Assembly: GCA_025462885.1 (NCBI GenBank)
Contig: JAOAPN010000003.1
Location: 62,001-126,000 of the forward strand
Length of the DNA stretch: 64,000 nt
Reading direction: 5' to 3'
Source of the DNA: Acidobacteriaceae bacterium
GTDB taxonomy: Bacteria; Acidobacteriota; Terriglobia; Terriglobales; Acidobacteriaceae
Part shown: piece by piece, positions 27,260 to 35,734 of the stretch
Layout of the letters: each line of letters starts with the position of its first letter
How positions within the stretch are numbered: position 1 is the first letter of the stretch
Program-made: the position numbers and the translations under genes
The notes under the pieces: model-generated
What the model was told of the DNA's origin: nothing
Databases searched by the model: none
What the model saw: only the letters and a program-made list of their open reading frames with translations

Positions 27260-27351
27260 AGCGACTGCGGCACGATTGTCGAGCAATAGCGCACTGAGTT
27301 GGAGCGGCCATTTGCATAGCCGCTGCAGCATCCTTACTTCAATCTTGAATC

Positions 27352-29544
27352 CTACAGTTTAGGAACGCCCGGCCTTACCTTTGCGAGAGTTGTAACTGCA
27401 AATTGTGATCTCACTCGAATGTCATCCGAAGACGATCCGATGAGTATTTGAAATACTCCCGGCTCAACTTGAAAGTTCTTGCTCTTGATGTCGTAGTAGG
27501 CCAACTCGGAGGCCGGAAGCGAGAAGGTTACGCGCCGAGTCTCGCCAGGCTGCAGCATGACACGCTCGAAGGCCCTCAGACTTTTGATAGGCTGTACAAC
27601 TCCGCTATGCACCTGATGCGTGTAGAGTTGAGCCACCTCGGCTCCGGCAACCGCACCGACGTTCTTGAGGTCGAAGGAAATCTCTTCTCGTCCAGTCGAA
27701 GCTACGGTAGCTCCGGATATCTTTAGGTTCTTGTATTCGAACCGCGTGTAGCTCAGGCCGTGGCCAAAGGCGTAAAGCGGTACACCCTTGAAGTACAGGT
27801 ACGTATAACCCTTGGAGACGTCGTACTCGTTCTGCGGCGGAACTCCGTCGAGATTGGCATAGACGGTATAGGGAAGATGGCCGCCCGGATTGTCATCCCC
27901 GAAAAGCGCACGAGCAATTGCGATGCCCCCAGCCTCGCCCGGATACCAACCATCGAGGATCGCAGGAAGGTGGTCGTGAGCCCAGGTGACGGCGAGAGGT
28001 CCCGCGTTCATCAGGACCAGTACGGTCCGGGGATTCGCAGCGTAGACTGCCTCCATCAATTGCTGTTGTGCTCCGGGAAGATTCAAGTCGCGGCGGTCGC
28101 GTCCCTCAGCCTCAACTCGAAGATTCGTCCCAAGAAACAGGATCGCAACATCGGACTTCCGTGCGAGTTCGGCGGCACGACTGATTGCAGCGGGATCGGC
28201 GGCCTCAATGAAGCCGGCTCCCTTCTCGTACTCCACCTTGGTCTTTGAGCCAAGCAGTTCGCGCAGTCCTGCCAGAGGGCCAACCTTGCGCGCCGGTTTG
28301 CCGTAGTAGTTGCCCGTCTCGTAGTCTGCATCTCCGGCAGGTCCGATGACGGCGATGGAGTGAACTCCCGCGCGCTTGAGCGGAAGAAAATTGCTGCGAT
28401 TGCTGAGCAGCGTGATCGATTCTTTTGCAGTCCGCAGGGCAAGCTCAAGATGTTCGGCGGAGCGGATCGTCGTCGCGGAAATCTTGCTATAGGGGCTTTG
28501 GTCGGCAGGGTCGAACGCTCCCAGCCGAAAGCCCACCCGCAGGACATTTCTGAGTGCTTTGTCTACGTCGTTTGTAGTGAGGAGTCCGCGCTTGACGGCG
28601 AGCGGAATGTTCGTTTCAAACTCCTTGTCATCCGAGTCGTTACCCGCTTTGATTGCAAGCGCTGTCGCCTCCACGGGATCTTCAGAGATGCGATGGCCAG
28701 GCTCGTTCGAATTGTTGCGGCTTGCCGTAAGCAACTCGACGGCACCGAGGTCGTCTGTAACAAAGCCATCGAAGTGCCACTTGCCGCGCAGAATATCCGT
28801 AAGGAGATAGTGGTTAATCGCATCCGGCGTCCCATTGATAGCGTTGTACGACGACATCACGGACTGCGCGTGCGCCTCCATGATGGCCGCCTTCCAATGT
28901 GGCAGCCAATACTCCATCAGGTTGCGTTCATCGACCTCCGCCGAGAGATGTTGACGTCCGGTCTCCACGTTGTTTACGGCAAAGTGTTTAATCGTGGCGG
29001 CAACCTTGAGGTGGTTGATATCGTCGCCCTGCAAGCCCTTGACGTAAGCAACGCCCATGCGACCGGTAAGGTAAGGATCCTCGCTGAAGACCTCCTGGAT
29101 TCGCCCCCAACGAGGATCTCGGCTGATGTTGATGACAGGGGAGCGATAGACGAGGCCATGCTTCGAGCGAGGGCCATCCGCCTTGATGTTGTACAGCGCA
29201 CGAGCCTCATCGGACATCGCACCGGTAATAGTGTGGACCAACTCCGGATCCCACGTTGCACCCATGGCAATCGGTGCAGGGAAGAGCGTTGTCGGTTCCT
29301 TCGACCACACCCCGTGAAGCGTCTGGTTCCAGCCTCCCCACATTGGGATATTCAAACGCGGAACTCCCGTGTTCAGGTGATTGAGTTGAGACGCCTTCTC
29401 TTCGAGAGTCAGGCGGCCGATCAGATCGGAGATGCGAGTCTCAATCGGTTTGGATGGATCGAGATAAAGCGGAGCCGGAGCGCTCTGCGCCAGCGCGGTA
29501 GTACAGCAGACGACAACAGCCAGGAATAGAGGGTTCCGCTTCAT
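27352..29544 (-). CDS. glycoside hydrolase family 3, beta-xylosidase/beta-glucosidase type
   Basis: Exported GH3 enzyme of 730 residues. A signal peptide (LFLAVVVCCTTALAQ) is followed by the barrel (LTLEEKASQL, NQTLHGVW, FPAPIAMGATWDPEL, SPVINISRDPRWGRIQEVFSEDP). The nucleophile is Asp264 in FVTDDLGAV. The sandwich domain contains the likely acid/base region VEAEGRDRRDLNLPG, followed by a fibronectin-III-like tail. The RWGRIQEVFSEDPYL and EGRDR motifs favour the xylosidase-like branch over BglX, but specificity is unproven. It ends the seven-gene sugar-acid operon, 70 bp after the dehydrogenase gene. ATG 29544 has AAGGAAG eight bases upstream. Confidence 0.9.
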   Translation of the reverse strand: MKRNPLFLAVVVCCTTALAQSAPAPLYLDPSKPIETRISDLIGRLTLEEKASQLNHLNTGVPRLNIPMWGGWNQTLHGVWSKEPTTLFPAPIAMGATWDPELVHTITGAMSDEARALYNIKADGPRSKHGLVYRSPVINISRDPRWGRIQEVFSEDPYLTGRMGVAYVKGLQGDDINHLKVAATIKHFAVNNVETGRQHLSAEVDERNLMEYWLPHWKAAIMEAHAQSVMSSYNAINGTPDAINHYLLTDILRGKWHFDGFVTDDLGAVELLTASRNNSNEPGHRISEDPVEATALAIKAGNDSDDKEFETNIPLAVKRGLLTTNDVDKALRNVLRVGFRLGAFDPADQSPYSKISATTIRSAEHLELALRTAKESITLLSNRSNFLPLKRAGVHSIAVIGPAGDADYETGNYYGKPARKVGPLAGLRELLGSKTKVEYEKGAGFIEAADPAAISRAAELARKSDVAILFLGTNLRVEAEGRDRRDLNLPGAQQQLMEAVYAANPRTVLVLMNAGPLAVTWAHDHLPAILDGWYPGEAGGIAIARALFGDDNPGGHLPYTVYANLDGVPPQNEYDVSKGYTYLYFKGVPLYAFGHGLSYTRFEYKNLKISGATVASTGREEISFDLKNVGAVAGAEVAQLYTHQVHSGVVQPIKSLRAFERVMLQPGETRRVTFSLPASELAYYDIKSKNFQVEPGVFQILIGSSSDDIRVRSQFAVTTLAKVRPGVPKL

Positions 29545-29614
29545 AAGAATCTTCCTTCGTTACATTTTGAAATTCAGGTGAGGTGCCAGGGCATTCTGGC
29601 TATTGATTTGAGTG

Positions 29615-30496
29615 CTATGGCTTCGGAAGTGCACGCAACGGCTCAACGACCGAAGACATATCCTTCTCTGCATATCCTTGTTCCGTCGCGACCGTGAAGA
29701 GAGCCTGTGCATTCGTCGCTGTCGTCAGGTCGATTCCCGTTGTGGCCGCCTCGTCGTGGGCATACTGAAGGTCCTTCGCCATAAGCTTTAATACAAAGTT
29801 TACGGCGTAATCACGGTTCGCCATGCGCGCAGAGACGCCCGCAAGAAGCGGATTGCCCGGCGCTCCGGCTTTCAGAATGCCAAGAGCCTTATCGCGATCA
29901 ATTCCGCTCCGCTCAATCCAAGCCATACCTTCCGCTAATGATGCCACCTGCACACCGCAGAGAAAATTATTGATCAGCTTCATCTTCGAGCCGCTGCCAG
30001 TAGGTCCAAGATGAACGATCTCCTTACTCATTGCCTGCAGCACAGGAGTAGCTTCGTCCATCGCCTTCTCCGACCCTCCAACGAGGAACGAGAGTTGACC
30101 GGCCTCAGCCTGGGTGCGGCTTCCGGTCACCGGAGCATCCAGCAGTTCAAGGCCTCGTGCTGATGCAAGTCCGGCAAGCTCGGCGATCCAAGCAGGGCTA
30201 AGCGTGCTGCATTCAATCAGAATGGCACCGGCATCTGCCGCAGCAAGCGCGCCATCTTCGCCTGTCCAAGCCTCGCGGGAAGCCGTGTCGTCCGACAGCA
30301 TCGAAAGGATGACGGAAGCCCCCCTTGCAGCGTCGGCGGGTGTCAACGCGAGCCGCGCGCCCTGGGCAACAAAAGGCTCCACCTTCGAAGGCGTGCGGTT
30401 ATAAATAGCAAGCGTAAATCCCGCCTTGAGCAGATTGCCTGCCATACCGCTTCCCATCGTCCCAAGACCCAGCAGTGCCACAGATATTTGAGCCAT
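29615..30496 (-). CDS. NAD(P)-dependent beta-hydroxyacid dehydrogenase
   Basis: Cytosolic oxidoreductase of 293 residues in the 3-hydroxyisobutyrate dehydrogenase family. The N-terminal Rossmann motif is VALLGLGTMGSGMAGNLL with NRTPSKVE closing the cofactor site; NR suggests a preference for NADP over NAD, though this is not decisive. Substrate-binding LLDAPVTGSRTQAEAGQL and catalytic-Lys region GSGSKMKLINNF are intact. In its operon it probably oxidises or reduces a sugar-acid intermediate, in the manner of tartronate-semialdehyde or 2-hydroxy-3-oxo reductases. It has a strong GGAGGAGG ribosome binding site and follows the GguC-like gene by 36 bp. Confidence 0.88.
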   Translation of the reverse strand: MAQISVALLGLGTMGSGMAGNLLKAGFTLAIYNRTPSKVEPFVAQGARLALTPADAARGASVILSMLSDDTASREAWTGEDGALAAADAGAILIECSTLSPAWIAELAGLASARGLELLDAPVTGSRTQAEAGQLSFLVGGSEKAMDEATPVLQAMSKEIVHLGPTGSGSKMKLINNFLCGVQVASLAEGMAWIERSGIDRDKALGILKAGAPGNPLLAGVSARMANRDYAVNFVLKLMAKDLQYAHDEAATTGIDLTTATNAQALFTVATEQGYAEKDMSSVVEPLRALPKP

Positions 30497-30532
30497 AGTT
30501 CCTCCTCCGAGTGTTACGTTCCGACTGTTAGG

Positions 30533-31546
30533 TTATGCCAGCGATTGCACCCTGACCGGCGTGACCACCTTGGTTTCCTCGCGAATCGGATTCCGTAGCG
30601 CTCGCCCGAATCCTTCAAATTTAACTTCACTCCAATCGCCATCCTGCAGCACGATCCCGTCTCCGAATGAGAGCGCTCCTGCTCCGAAGAAATGCACGTG
30701 GACGCTGCCAGGCTGGCGATGACCGTCGAACTTGAAATGGTGATGCTCAAGGTTCGCGAGGCTGTGACACATATTCTCTTCCCCGGTCACAATCTGCTTA
30801 TGCCAAAGAGTCTCGCCCGCGCGTTCAATCGTAACTTCCCCCGAAACGTCCTTGAAGTCACCACCGATAACGATCTCAGGCCCCAGGCTGCAGACTCGTA
30901 GTTTGGATCCAGCCAGGTTGAGATAGTTGCGTCGTTCAAACTTATGATCGGAGAACTCATTCCCGGCAACCTGCCCAACGGTGTAGGGTGTCCCGTCATC
31001 TCCAATCAGATAGACGCCCGCGACCTCGGCTTCTTCGCCGCCATCTTCTGCATGACCCGGAATCTCAAGCGACTCAAACGGAGCACGGAGGATCGATCCG
31101 TCTCCCTTATAAAACCACTCCGGAGCGATGCCGATCTTTCCTTCCGCGGGACGACCATGCTCCACACCCCACCGAAACATCCTCATGCTGTCGGTGATCG
31201 CTTCCGCTTCCTTGGGCTGCTCCGCAAGGTGCATAGCCTGACGTTCTTTGGCGCTACCCAGATGCGTCAACCCGGTGCCGGAGACCAGCAGACGTGAAGG
31301 AGAGCCCGGCACATCGATCGGAGGAAGCAGCTTCCAATCGGAGCTGCCCCCATAGACGGCGTCGTAGTCCAGCACCTCGCCGACTGCAAGGCTAGCTACC
31401 ACTTGACCAAGCTTCTTCCCCTCGCGAATACATTGCAGCGCAAGCTCGTAGACGGAGGCCACACCGGTAAGGCATCGCAGGTGCGGCTCATCTACGAGAG
31501 CCACACCCCGAGAGGTAGAGTTTACAATTTGAACGACACGAATCAT
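30533..31546 (-). CDS. GguC/AraD1-like fumarylacetoacetase-fold protein
   Basis: Cytosolic protein of 337 residues resembling the GguC/AraD1 group of the fumarylacetoacetate hydrolase fold. Visible markers are the N-terminal RVVQIVNSTSRGVALVDEP, a central LVSGTGLTHLGSAKER, metal-site-like acidic residues (GGEEAEVAGVYLIGDDG), GNEFSDHKFERRNYLNLAGSK and the C-terminal HVHFFGAGALSFGDGI. Members occur with arabinose, galactose and aldonate genes, and some have been proposed as 2-keto-3-deoxy-aldonate dehydratases. Following the dehydratase in the operon, it could act on the 2-keto-3-deoxy sugar acid that enzyme makes; this is inference. It begins 13 bp after the dehydratase stop. Confidence 0.8.
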   Translation of the reverse strand: MIRVVQIVNSTSRGVALVDEPHLRCLTGVASVYELALQCIREGKKLGQVVASLAVGEVLDYDAVYGGSSDWKLLPPIDVPGSPSRLLVSGTGLTHLGSAKERQAMHLAEQPKEAEAITDSMRMFRWGVEHGRPAEGKIGIAPEWFYKGDGSILRAPFESLEIPGHAEDGGEEAEVAGVYLIGDDGTPYTVGQVAGNEFSDHKFERRNYLNLAGSKLRVCSLGPEIVIGGDFKDVSGEVTIERAGETLWHKQIVTGEENMCHSLANLEHHHFKFDGHRQPGSVHVHFFGAGALSFGDGIVLQDGDWSEVKFEGFGRALRNPIREETKVVTPVRVQSLA

Positions 31547-31559
31547 GATGGCCTCGTTG

Positions 31560-32732
31560 CTACTCGATGATGGTAAAACGCTTCAGGGACTCTTCGTTCA
31601 CCGTGAGCCCAAGGCCCGGTACGCTGTCGTCCAGATCGATGTAGCCATTGGTTGGAACCGGTTCTCCATCGAAGATGTACCAGAAGAGTTCGTTGCCGAC
31701 CTCTACGTCTACCTTCGGAAAGAACTCCGCGATGGGCGAGTTCAAATTCGCCATAACGACGTGGTAGTTATGCATCTGTCCTGCATGCGGAACCACCGGA
31801 ACTTGGAAAGACTCGGCCAGCGCGGAGATCTTGCGCGCCTGGCTGATTCCACCCACGCGATTGGTATCGAACTGGATATAGTCGAGCGCATTCGCCTCAA
31901 GTAATTCCCGGAAACCAAAGATAGTGAACTCATGCTCGCCGCCGGCAATCGGGACACGGCCATAGCTCTTCAACTCTTTATAGCCGCGCGTATCGTCTGG
32001 GATCACCGGCTCTTCGAGCCATCGCAAATGGAAGGGCTCCAGCAAAGGCAGCATGCGCTTGGCGTAGTCGAGCGTCCAGCCCATGTACGCATCGACCATC
32101 AGATCGATGCCGTCTCCGATGACCTCACGCACGGTACGCACCAGTTCAATGTTCTTTTGCATCCCCGCCGCGCCATCGATCGGTCCCCAACCGAAGCGCA
32201 GCTTCATCGCCTGGTATCCCTCATCCTTATACTTCTGCGCTTCGACGCGAAGTTCGTCGAGCGGCATCGAGTAAAGGCGACTCGCATAAACAGGGATGCG
32301 CTCTTTCGTGCGTCCACCCAGCAGACGATACACCGGCTGCTTCGCATCTTTGCCGAGGATGTCCCACAACGCAATATCGACCGCGGAGATTGCAGTCATC
32401 GCCACGCCCTTGCGCCCAAACGCCATGGTGCGGCGGTACATCTGTTGCCAGAGGTACTCCGTATCCCAGGGATCGGCTCCGATCAGCAGCGGTTTCAGAT
32501 AGGTATCGATCAGCGTCTTCGTCACCAGCGGTGACAGGGCTGCATTACCAAGTCCGACCAACCCACTATCCGTAAAGATCTCGACCAGCACCCAGCCATG
32601 GAAGGCGAAATTACCCATGGAGGCTTCTCGGAAGGCTACGAGGTCCATAGGATTTGTACAAAAGTGAGGAGGAAGCGGTACGGTCTTGCCTTCCCACTGA
32701 ACGACTCGGGTGCGCACATCTGTAATTTTCAT
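31560..32732 (-). CDS. enolase-superfamily sugar-acid dehydratase (rhamnonate dehydratase-like)
   Basis: Cytosolic Mg-dependent acid-sugar dehydratase of 390 residues. The N-terminal capping domain (KITDVRTRVVQWEG) covers a barrel with the three metal ligands in LMVDAYMGW (Asp), RWLEEPVIPDD (Glu) and PIAGGEHEF (Glu). The catalytic His is in VPVVPHAGQMHN. The segments RFGWGPIDGAAGM and GGEHE resemble E. coli L-rhamnonate dehydratase RhmD, but the family also handles fuconate, xylonate, galactonate and related acids, so the substrate is open. The product would be a 2-keto-3-deoxy aldonate for the next enzymes. It starts 2 bp from the MFS transporter stop. Confidence 0.87.
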   Translation of the reverse strand: MKITDVRTRVVQWEGKTVPLPPHFCTNPMDLVAFREASMGNFAFHGWVLVEIFTDSGLVGLGNAALSPLVTKTLIDTYLKPLLIGADPWDTEYLWQQMYRRTMAFGRKGVAMTAISAVDIALWDILGKDAKQPVYRLLGGRTKERIPVYASRLYSMPLDELRVEAQKYKDEGYQAMKLRFGWGPIDGAAGMQKNIELVRTVREVIGDGIDLMVDAYMGWTLDYAKRMLPLLEPFHLRWLEEPVIPDDTRGYKELKSYGRVPIAGGEHEFTIFGFRELLEANALDYIQFDTNRVGGISQARKISALAESFQVPVVPHAGQMHNYHVVMANLNSPIAEFFPKVDVEVGNELFWYIFDGEPVPTNGYIDLDDSVPGLGLTVNEESLKRFTIIE

Positions 32733-32734
32733 GA

Positions 32735-34015
32735 TTAGCTCTCTCGGTTTAAAAGTTCTGAAGTTTTAAGTGGTTGCACCCTGCCCCCCAGTAGCAGAAT
32801 GGCCAGAAATCCGATGATGTGGAAGGTACCGACGATGATGAATAGCGTTCCATACCCAAATCCGTGACCCAGCAAAAAGCCGGCAACGACACCGAAGATC
32901 GCGCCACCGATCGCTCCGCCGAAACCCACCATGCCGGAGACCGATCCCACCGCGGAGAGAGGGAACATGTCGGCAGGTAGCGTCATAATCAACCCGGACC
33001 AGGACTGTTGGCAGAAGAATGCGATGCTGAACAACACAAGCGCCCAGCCCACTGGAACATGGGGTACGAGCATGACGACTGGCATGAAGAGCGCACTCAG
33101 CCCCAGGACAAACTTTCTTGAGAAATCAAGCGACCGCCCCTGGCTCAACAGACGACTCGAGAGCCACCCTCCCAGAAAACTACCAACGCCCGAGGCGGCA
33201 TACGGAATCCACGCATAGTAGCTCACATGCTTCACGTCGAAGCCGCGAATGTCATAGAGATACTTGGGCAGCCAGAACAGGTAGAAGTACCAGGCCGAGT
33301 CGCTCATGAACTTTGCGAAGACCAGCACCTGGACCCGTCGCATTCCCACGATATCGCCGAAGGAAAGTTGCTGCGCCACCATCCGCGCGTCGAGCGATGC
33401 GATGGATACTGTCGCGGAGGACTTATACGTAAGCCACCACCAAAGCACCCATGCAATACCAACTGCGCCCGCAGCGAAGAAGACCATCCTCCACCCGCTC
33501 GTAAGCAGCACAATACCGATCAGCGGAGGAGCCAGCACCGATCCGATTGCAGTCCCCGCGTTGATGATGCCCATCGCGGTCGATCGCTGGTGCAATGGAA
33601 TCCATTCCGCCACTACACGCGTAGCAGCAGGGAAGGCACCGCCCTCTCCCATGCCCAGCAGGAAGCGCGCGGTCAGCAGAAATCCAAAACCCGTTGCCAG
33701 CCCGTGGAGTGCACACGCGATCGACCACCACAGCATGATGAGGACGAAGCCGCGCCGCGTGCCCAGCACATCCAGCAGTCGGCCCCCGATCACGTACAAC
33801 ATAGCGTACGCAATCAGGAACGACGATTGCAGCCAGGAGAACTGCTGGTTGCTGAGCGGAATCGATTGTTGGATCGCCGAGATCGCGACCGGCAACGTCT
33901 GCCGGTCGAAGTAGCTGATGGCAATCGCCGCCGTGACCAGCACGACAAAGAACCACTTCGGCTCCATCATGCTGGAGCGCATCGATCCGTCGGCTTCTCT
34001 TACCTGCGTGCCCAT
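32735..34015 (-). CDS. MFS transporter, anion:cation symporter (hexuronate/aldonate) type
   Basis: Inner-membrane carrier of about 426 residues with 12 predicted helices. The first helix ends in SYFDRQTLPVAI; the loop 2-3 motif is GRLLDVLGTRRGF, and LLGMGEGGAFPAATRVVAEW in helix 4 is typical of the ACS family that imports hexuronates, aldonates and tartrate with protons. Its place between GH39 and the sugar-acid dehydratase suggests that it carries the sugar acid or sugar released in the periplasm. It follows the GH39 gene by 13 bp. The N-terminus could begin at Met12 instead of Met1. Confidence 0.9.
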   Translation of the reverse strand: MGTQVREADGSMRSSMMEPKWFFVVLVTAAIAISYFDRQTLPVAISAIQQSIPLSNQQFSWLQSSFLIAYAMLYVIGGRLLDVLGTRRGFVLIMLWWSIACALHGLATGFGFLLTARFLLGMGEGGAFPAATRVVAEWIPLHQRSTAMGIINAGTAIGSVLAPPLIGIVLLTSGWRMVFFAAGAVGIAWVLWWWLTYKSSATVSIASLDARMVAQQLSFGDIVGMRRVQVLVFAKFMSDSAWYFYLFWLPKYLYDIRGFDVKHVSYYAWIPYAASGVGSFLGGWLSSRLLSQGRSLDFSRKFVLGLSALFMPVVMLVPHVPVGWALVLFSIAFFCQQSWSGLIMTLPADMFPLSAVGSVSGMVGFGGAIGGAIFGVVAGFLLGHGFGYGTLFIIVGTFHIIGFLAILLLGGRVQPLKTSELLNRES

Positions 34016-34028
34016 TATGCGCGACCTT

Positions 34029-35711
34029 CTACCACTTCAACTGCAGGAGAGACGTTGCCTGTCGTGGCAGATCGGTCGGGATGGTGACCATGCCGTTATC
34101 CACATCCAGCCACCGGGGAGAGCTCAGAAGTTCAAGCTGCCCTGCAGCTTTTAGCTTCACGTATTGCTCATCCGTCGGCTTTTGGGGAGATCCCATTGCC
34201 TTCCAGACTGTGTAAGAGTTGCTGTGATCCTGGTCGACGCGATAGTGCTGCAACAGTACGCGATGGACCCCGGCAGGAATACCTGCCACCGTGACCTTGA
34301 CCTCAGCTCCAGATGCCGGCACATCGTCGTCGTGATAATTCCACAGCAGCACGGCGGCCTCATGCGCACTCTTCGTTGCAAAGGCATCGATGTCGGGAGT
34401 GCTCTTCACTCCACTCGCGATAATGTCATTGAGCGGAACCTGAGATGTGCTGCTAGTATTGACGCGATCGCCGGACATCAAGGCCGCCATGCGAAAGACA
34501 TTCAGCACCGGCTTATCGACGCCGTTCGTCGCCAGTGTGCGAAATCCTTCGAAATAGTCGCGGTCTTCAAACTCGAAGGACCAGCTCAGCATCGAGATCA
34601 GGTTCACCTTGTAGCGGTCCTGCAACTCAAACAGTGACTTGATCGCAGCAGCCGTATAGGTCGGGTAGAGCGGGCCATTGCGATAGTTGTTCGCTGGATT
34701 GACCTTCGCCGAGCAGGCGGCGCATCCCTCCGGATCAGCCTCGCTCAGGATGATCGGAGTATGGATAAACTTCGGATACTTCGCAACAATCTTGAAGCCG
34801 CTCTCCGTCGCACGAAGCTCGTTAGCCAGCCCCATCTGCACATGTCCGTCTACCACTTTGGGAGAGCCCTTCGGGTGGAACGAGATGAAGTCCAGCGGAA
34901 TCACCTTACCATCGGCCAGGCTCTTGTCATTCGCAACGTGCTTCAGGAAGTTATCCAGAAACGCACTTGCCTTCTCAGACGCAGGCCCGGTGCTCGCAGG
35001 TCCGCCAACGATGGCGTTCGGCAGCGCCTTGCGAACACCCGCGACCGCGTAGTCATACAGCTTGTAATACTCCTCGGGAGTGCCGTGCCAGTAGGTAATA
35101 TCCGGCTCATTCCACACCTCCCAATACCAGGTGCTGGTCTGCTCCTTGCCATAGCGCTGAACCAGGTGCTCCGTATACTTCCGCACCAGTTCGCCCCACA
35201 TCGCGTAGTCCTTCGGAGGATTGTTCGAAGCCCCTCCCAGCACATTGCCCGGGTAGTGCAATTGATACGTGTCGACGCCCGGAACCTTGGCCGCCAGATC
35301 CTTCGGCATAAAGCCAAACTCAACCATCGGCCTGACGCCGGCCTTTTGAAACGCATCGAAGATCTGGTCCGTAATCGTGAAGTCGTAGACCGGCTTGCCA
35401 TTCGCGTTCAGGGTGAAGACGTTCGACGAACTCCACTTCAGCTCCGGCACGCCATCGCCCGATGTAAGCAGATGATGGGCACGGATATAGACCGGCACGG
35501 GACTTAGGTCATGCAACTCCGTCAACAACTGCCTTCCATACTTCATCGTCGTGTAGTTGGACTCGTCGTAACCGAACCAACTGTAGATTGGCTTGTAAGT
35601 CCCCTGCGTCTTGGTGAGATCAACCCGGATTGTTACAGGGGAGGACTTGGGGGTTTGTGCCGCTGCGGGAATCGCAGCGGCACAGAGTAGGGCAATGAGT
35701 TGTTTGCGCAT
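34029..35711 (-). CDS. exported glycoside hydrolase family 39 enzyme
   Basis: Secreted retaining glycosidase of 560 residues. A signal peptide (LIALLCAAAIPAAAQ) precedes the barrel start IYSWFGYDESNYTT. Acid/base Glu202 lies in YWEVWNEPDITYWHG and the nucleophile is probably Glu324 in PIILSEADPEG. A C-terminal beta domain (VLLWNYHDDD) follows, as in GH39 xylosidases. Known GH39 enzymes are beta-xylosidases or alpha-L-iduronidases, with newer members active on arabinan or rhamnose-containing glycans, so xylose or a related pentose is the leading candidate. It lies 23 bp after the TonB receptor, whose import would supply its substrate. Confidence 0.88.
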   Translation of the reverse strand: MRKQLIALLCAAAIPAAAQTPKSSPVTIRVDLTKTQGTYKPIYSWFGYDESNYTTMKYGRQLLTELHDLSPVPVYIRAHHLLTSGDGVPELKWSSSNVFTLNANGKPVYDFTITDQIFDAFQKAGVRPMVEFGFMPKDLAAKVPGVDTYQLHYPGNVLGGASNNPPKDYAMWGELVRKYTEHLVQRYGKEQTSTWYWEVWNEPDITYWHGTPEEYYKLYDYAVAGVRKALPNAIVGGPASTGPASEKASAFLDNFLKHVANDKSLADGKVIPLDFISFHPKGSPKVVDGHVQMGLANELRATESGFKIVAKYPKFIHTPIILSEADPEGCAACSAKVNPANNYRNGPLYPTYTAAAIKSLFELQDRYKVNLISMLSWSFEFEDRDYFEGFRTLATNGVDKPVLNVFRMAALMSGDRVNTSSTSQVPLNDIIASGVKSTPDIDAFATKSAHEAAVLLWNYHDDDVPASGAEVKVTVAGIPAGVHRVLLQHYRVDQDHSNSYTVWKAMGSPQKPTDEQYVKLKAAGQLELLSSPRWLDVDNGMVTIPTDLPRQATSLLQLKW

Positions 35712-35734
35712 GGGTCCTCGACCTAATGGATGCT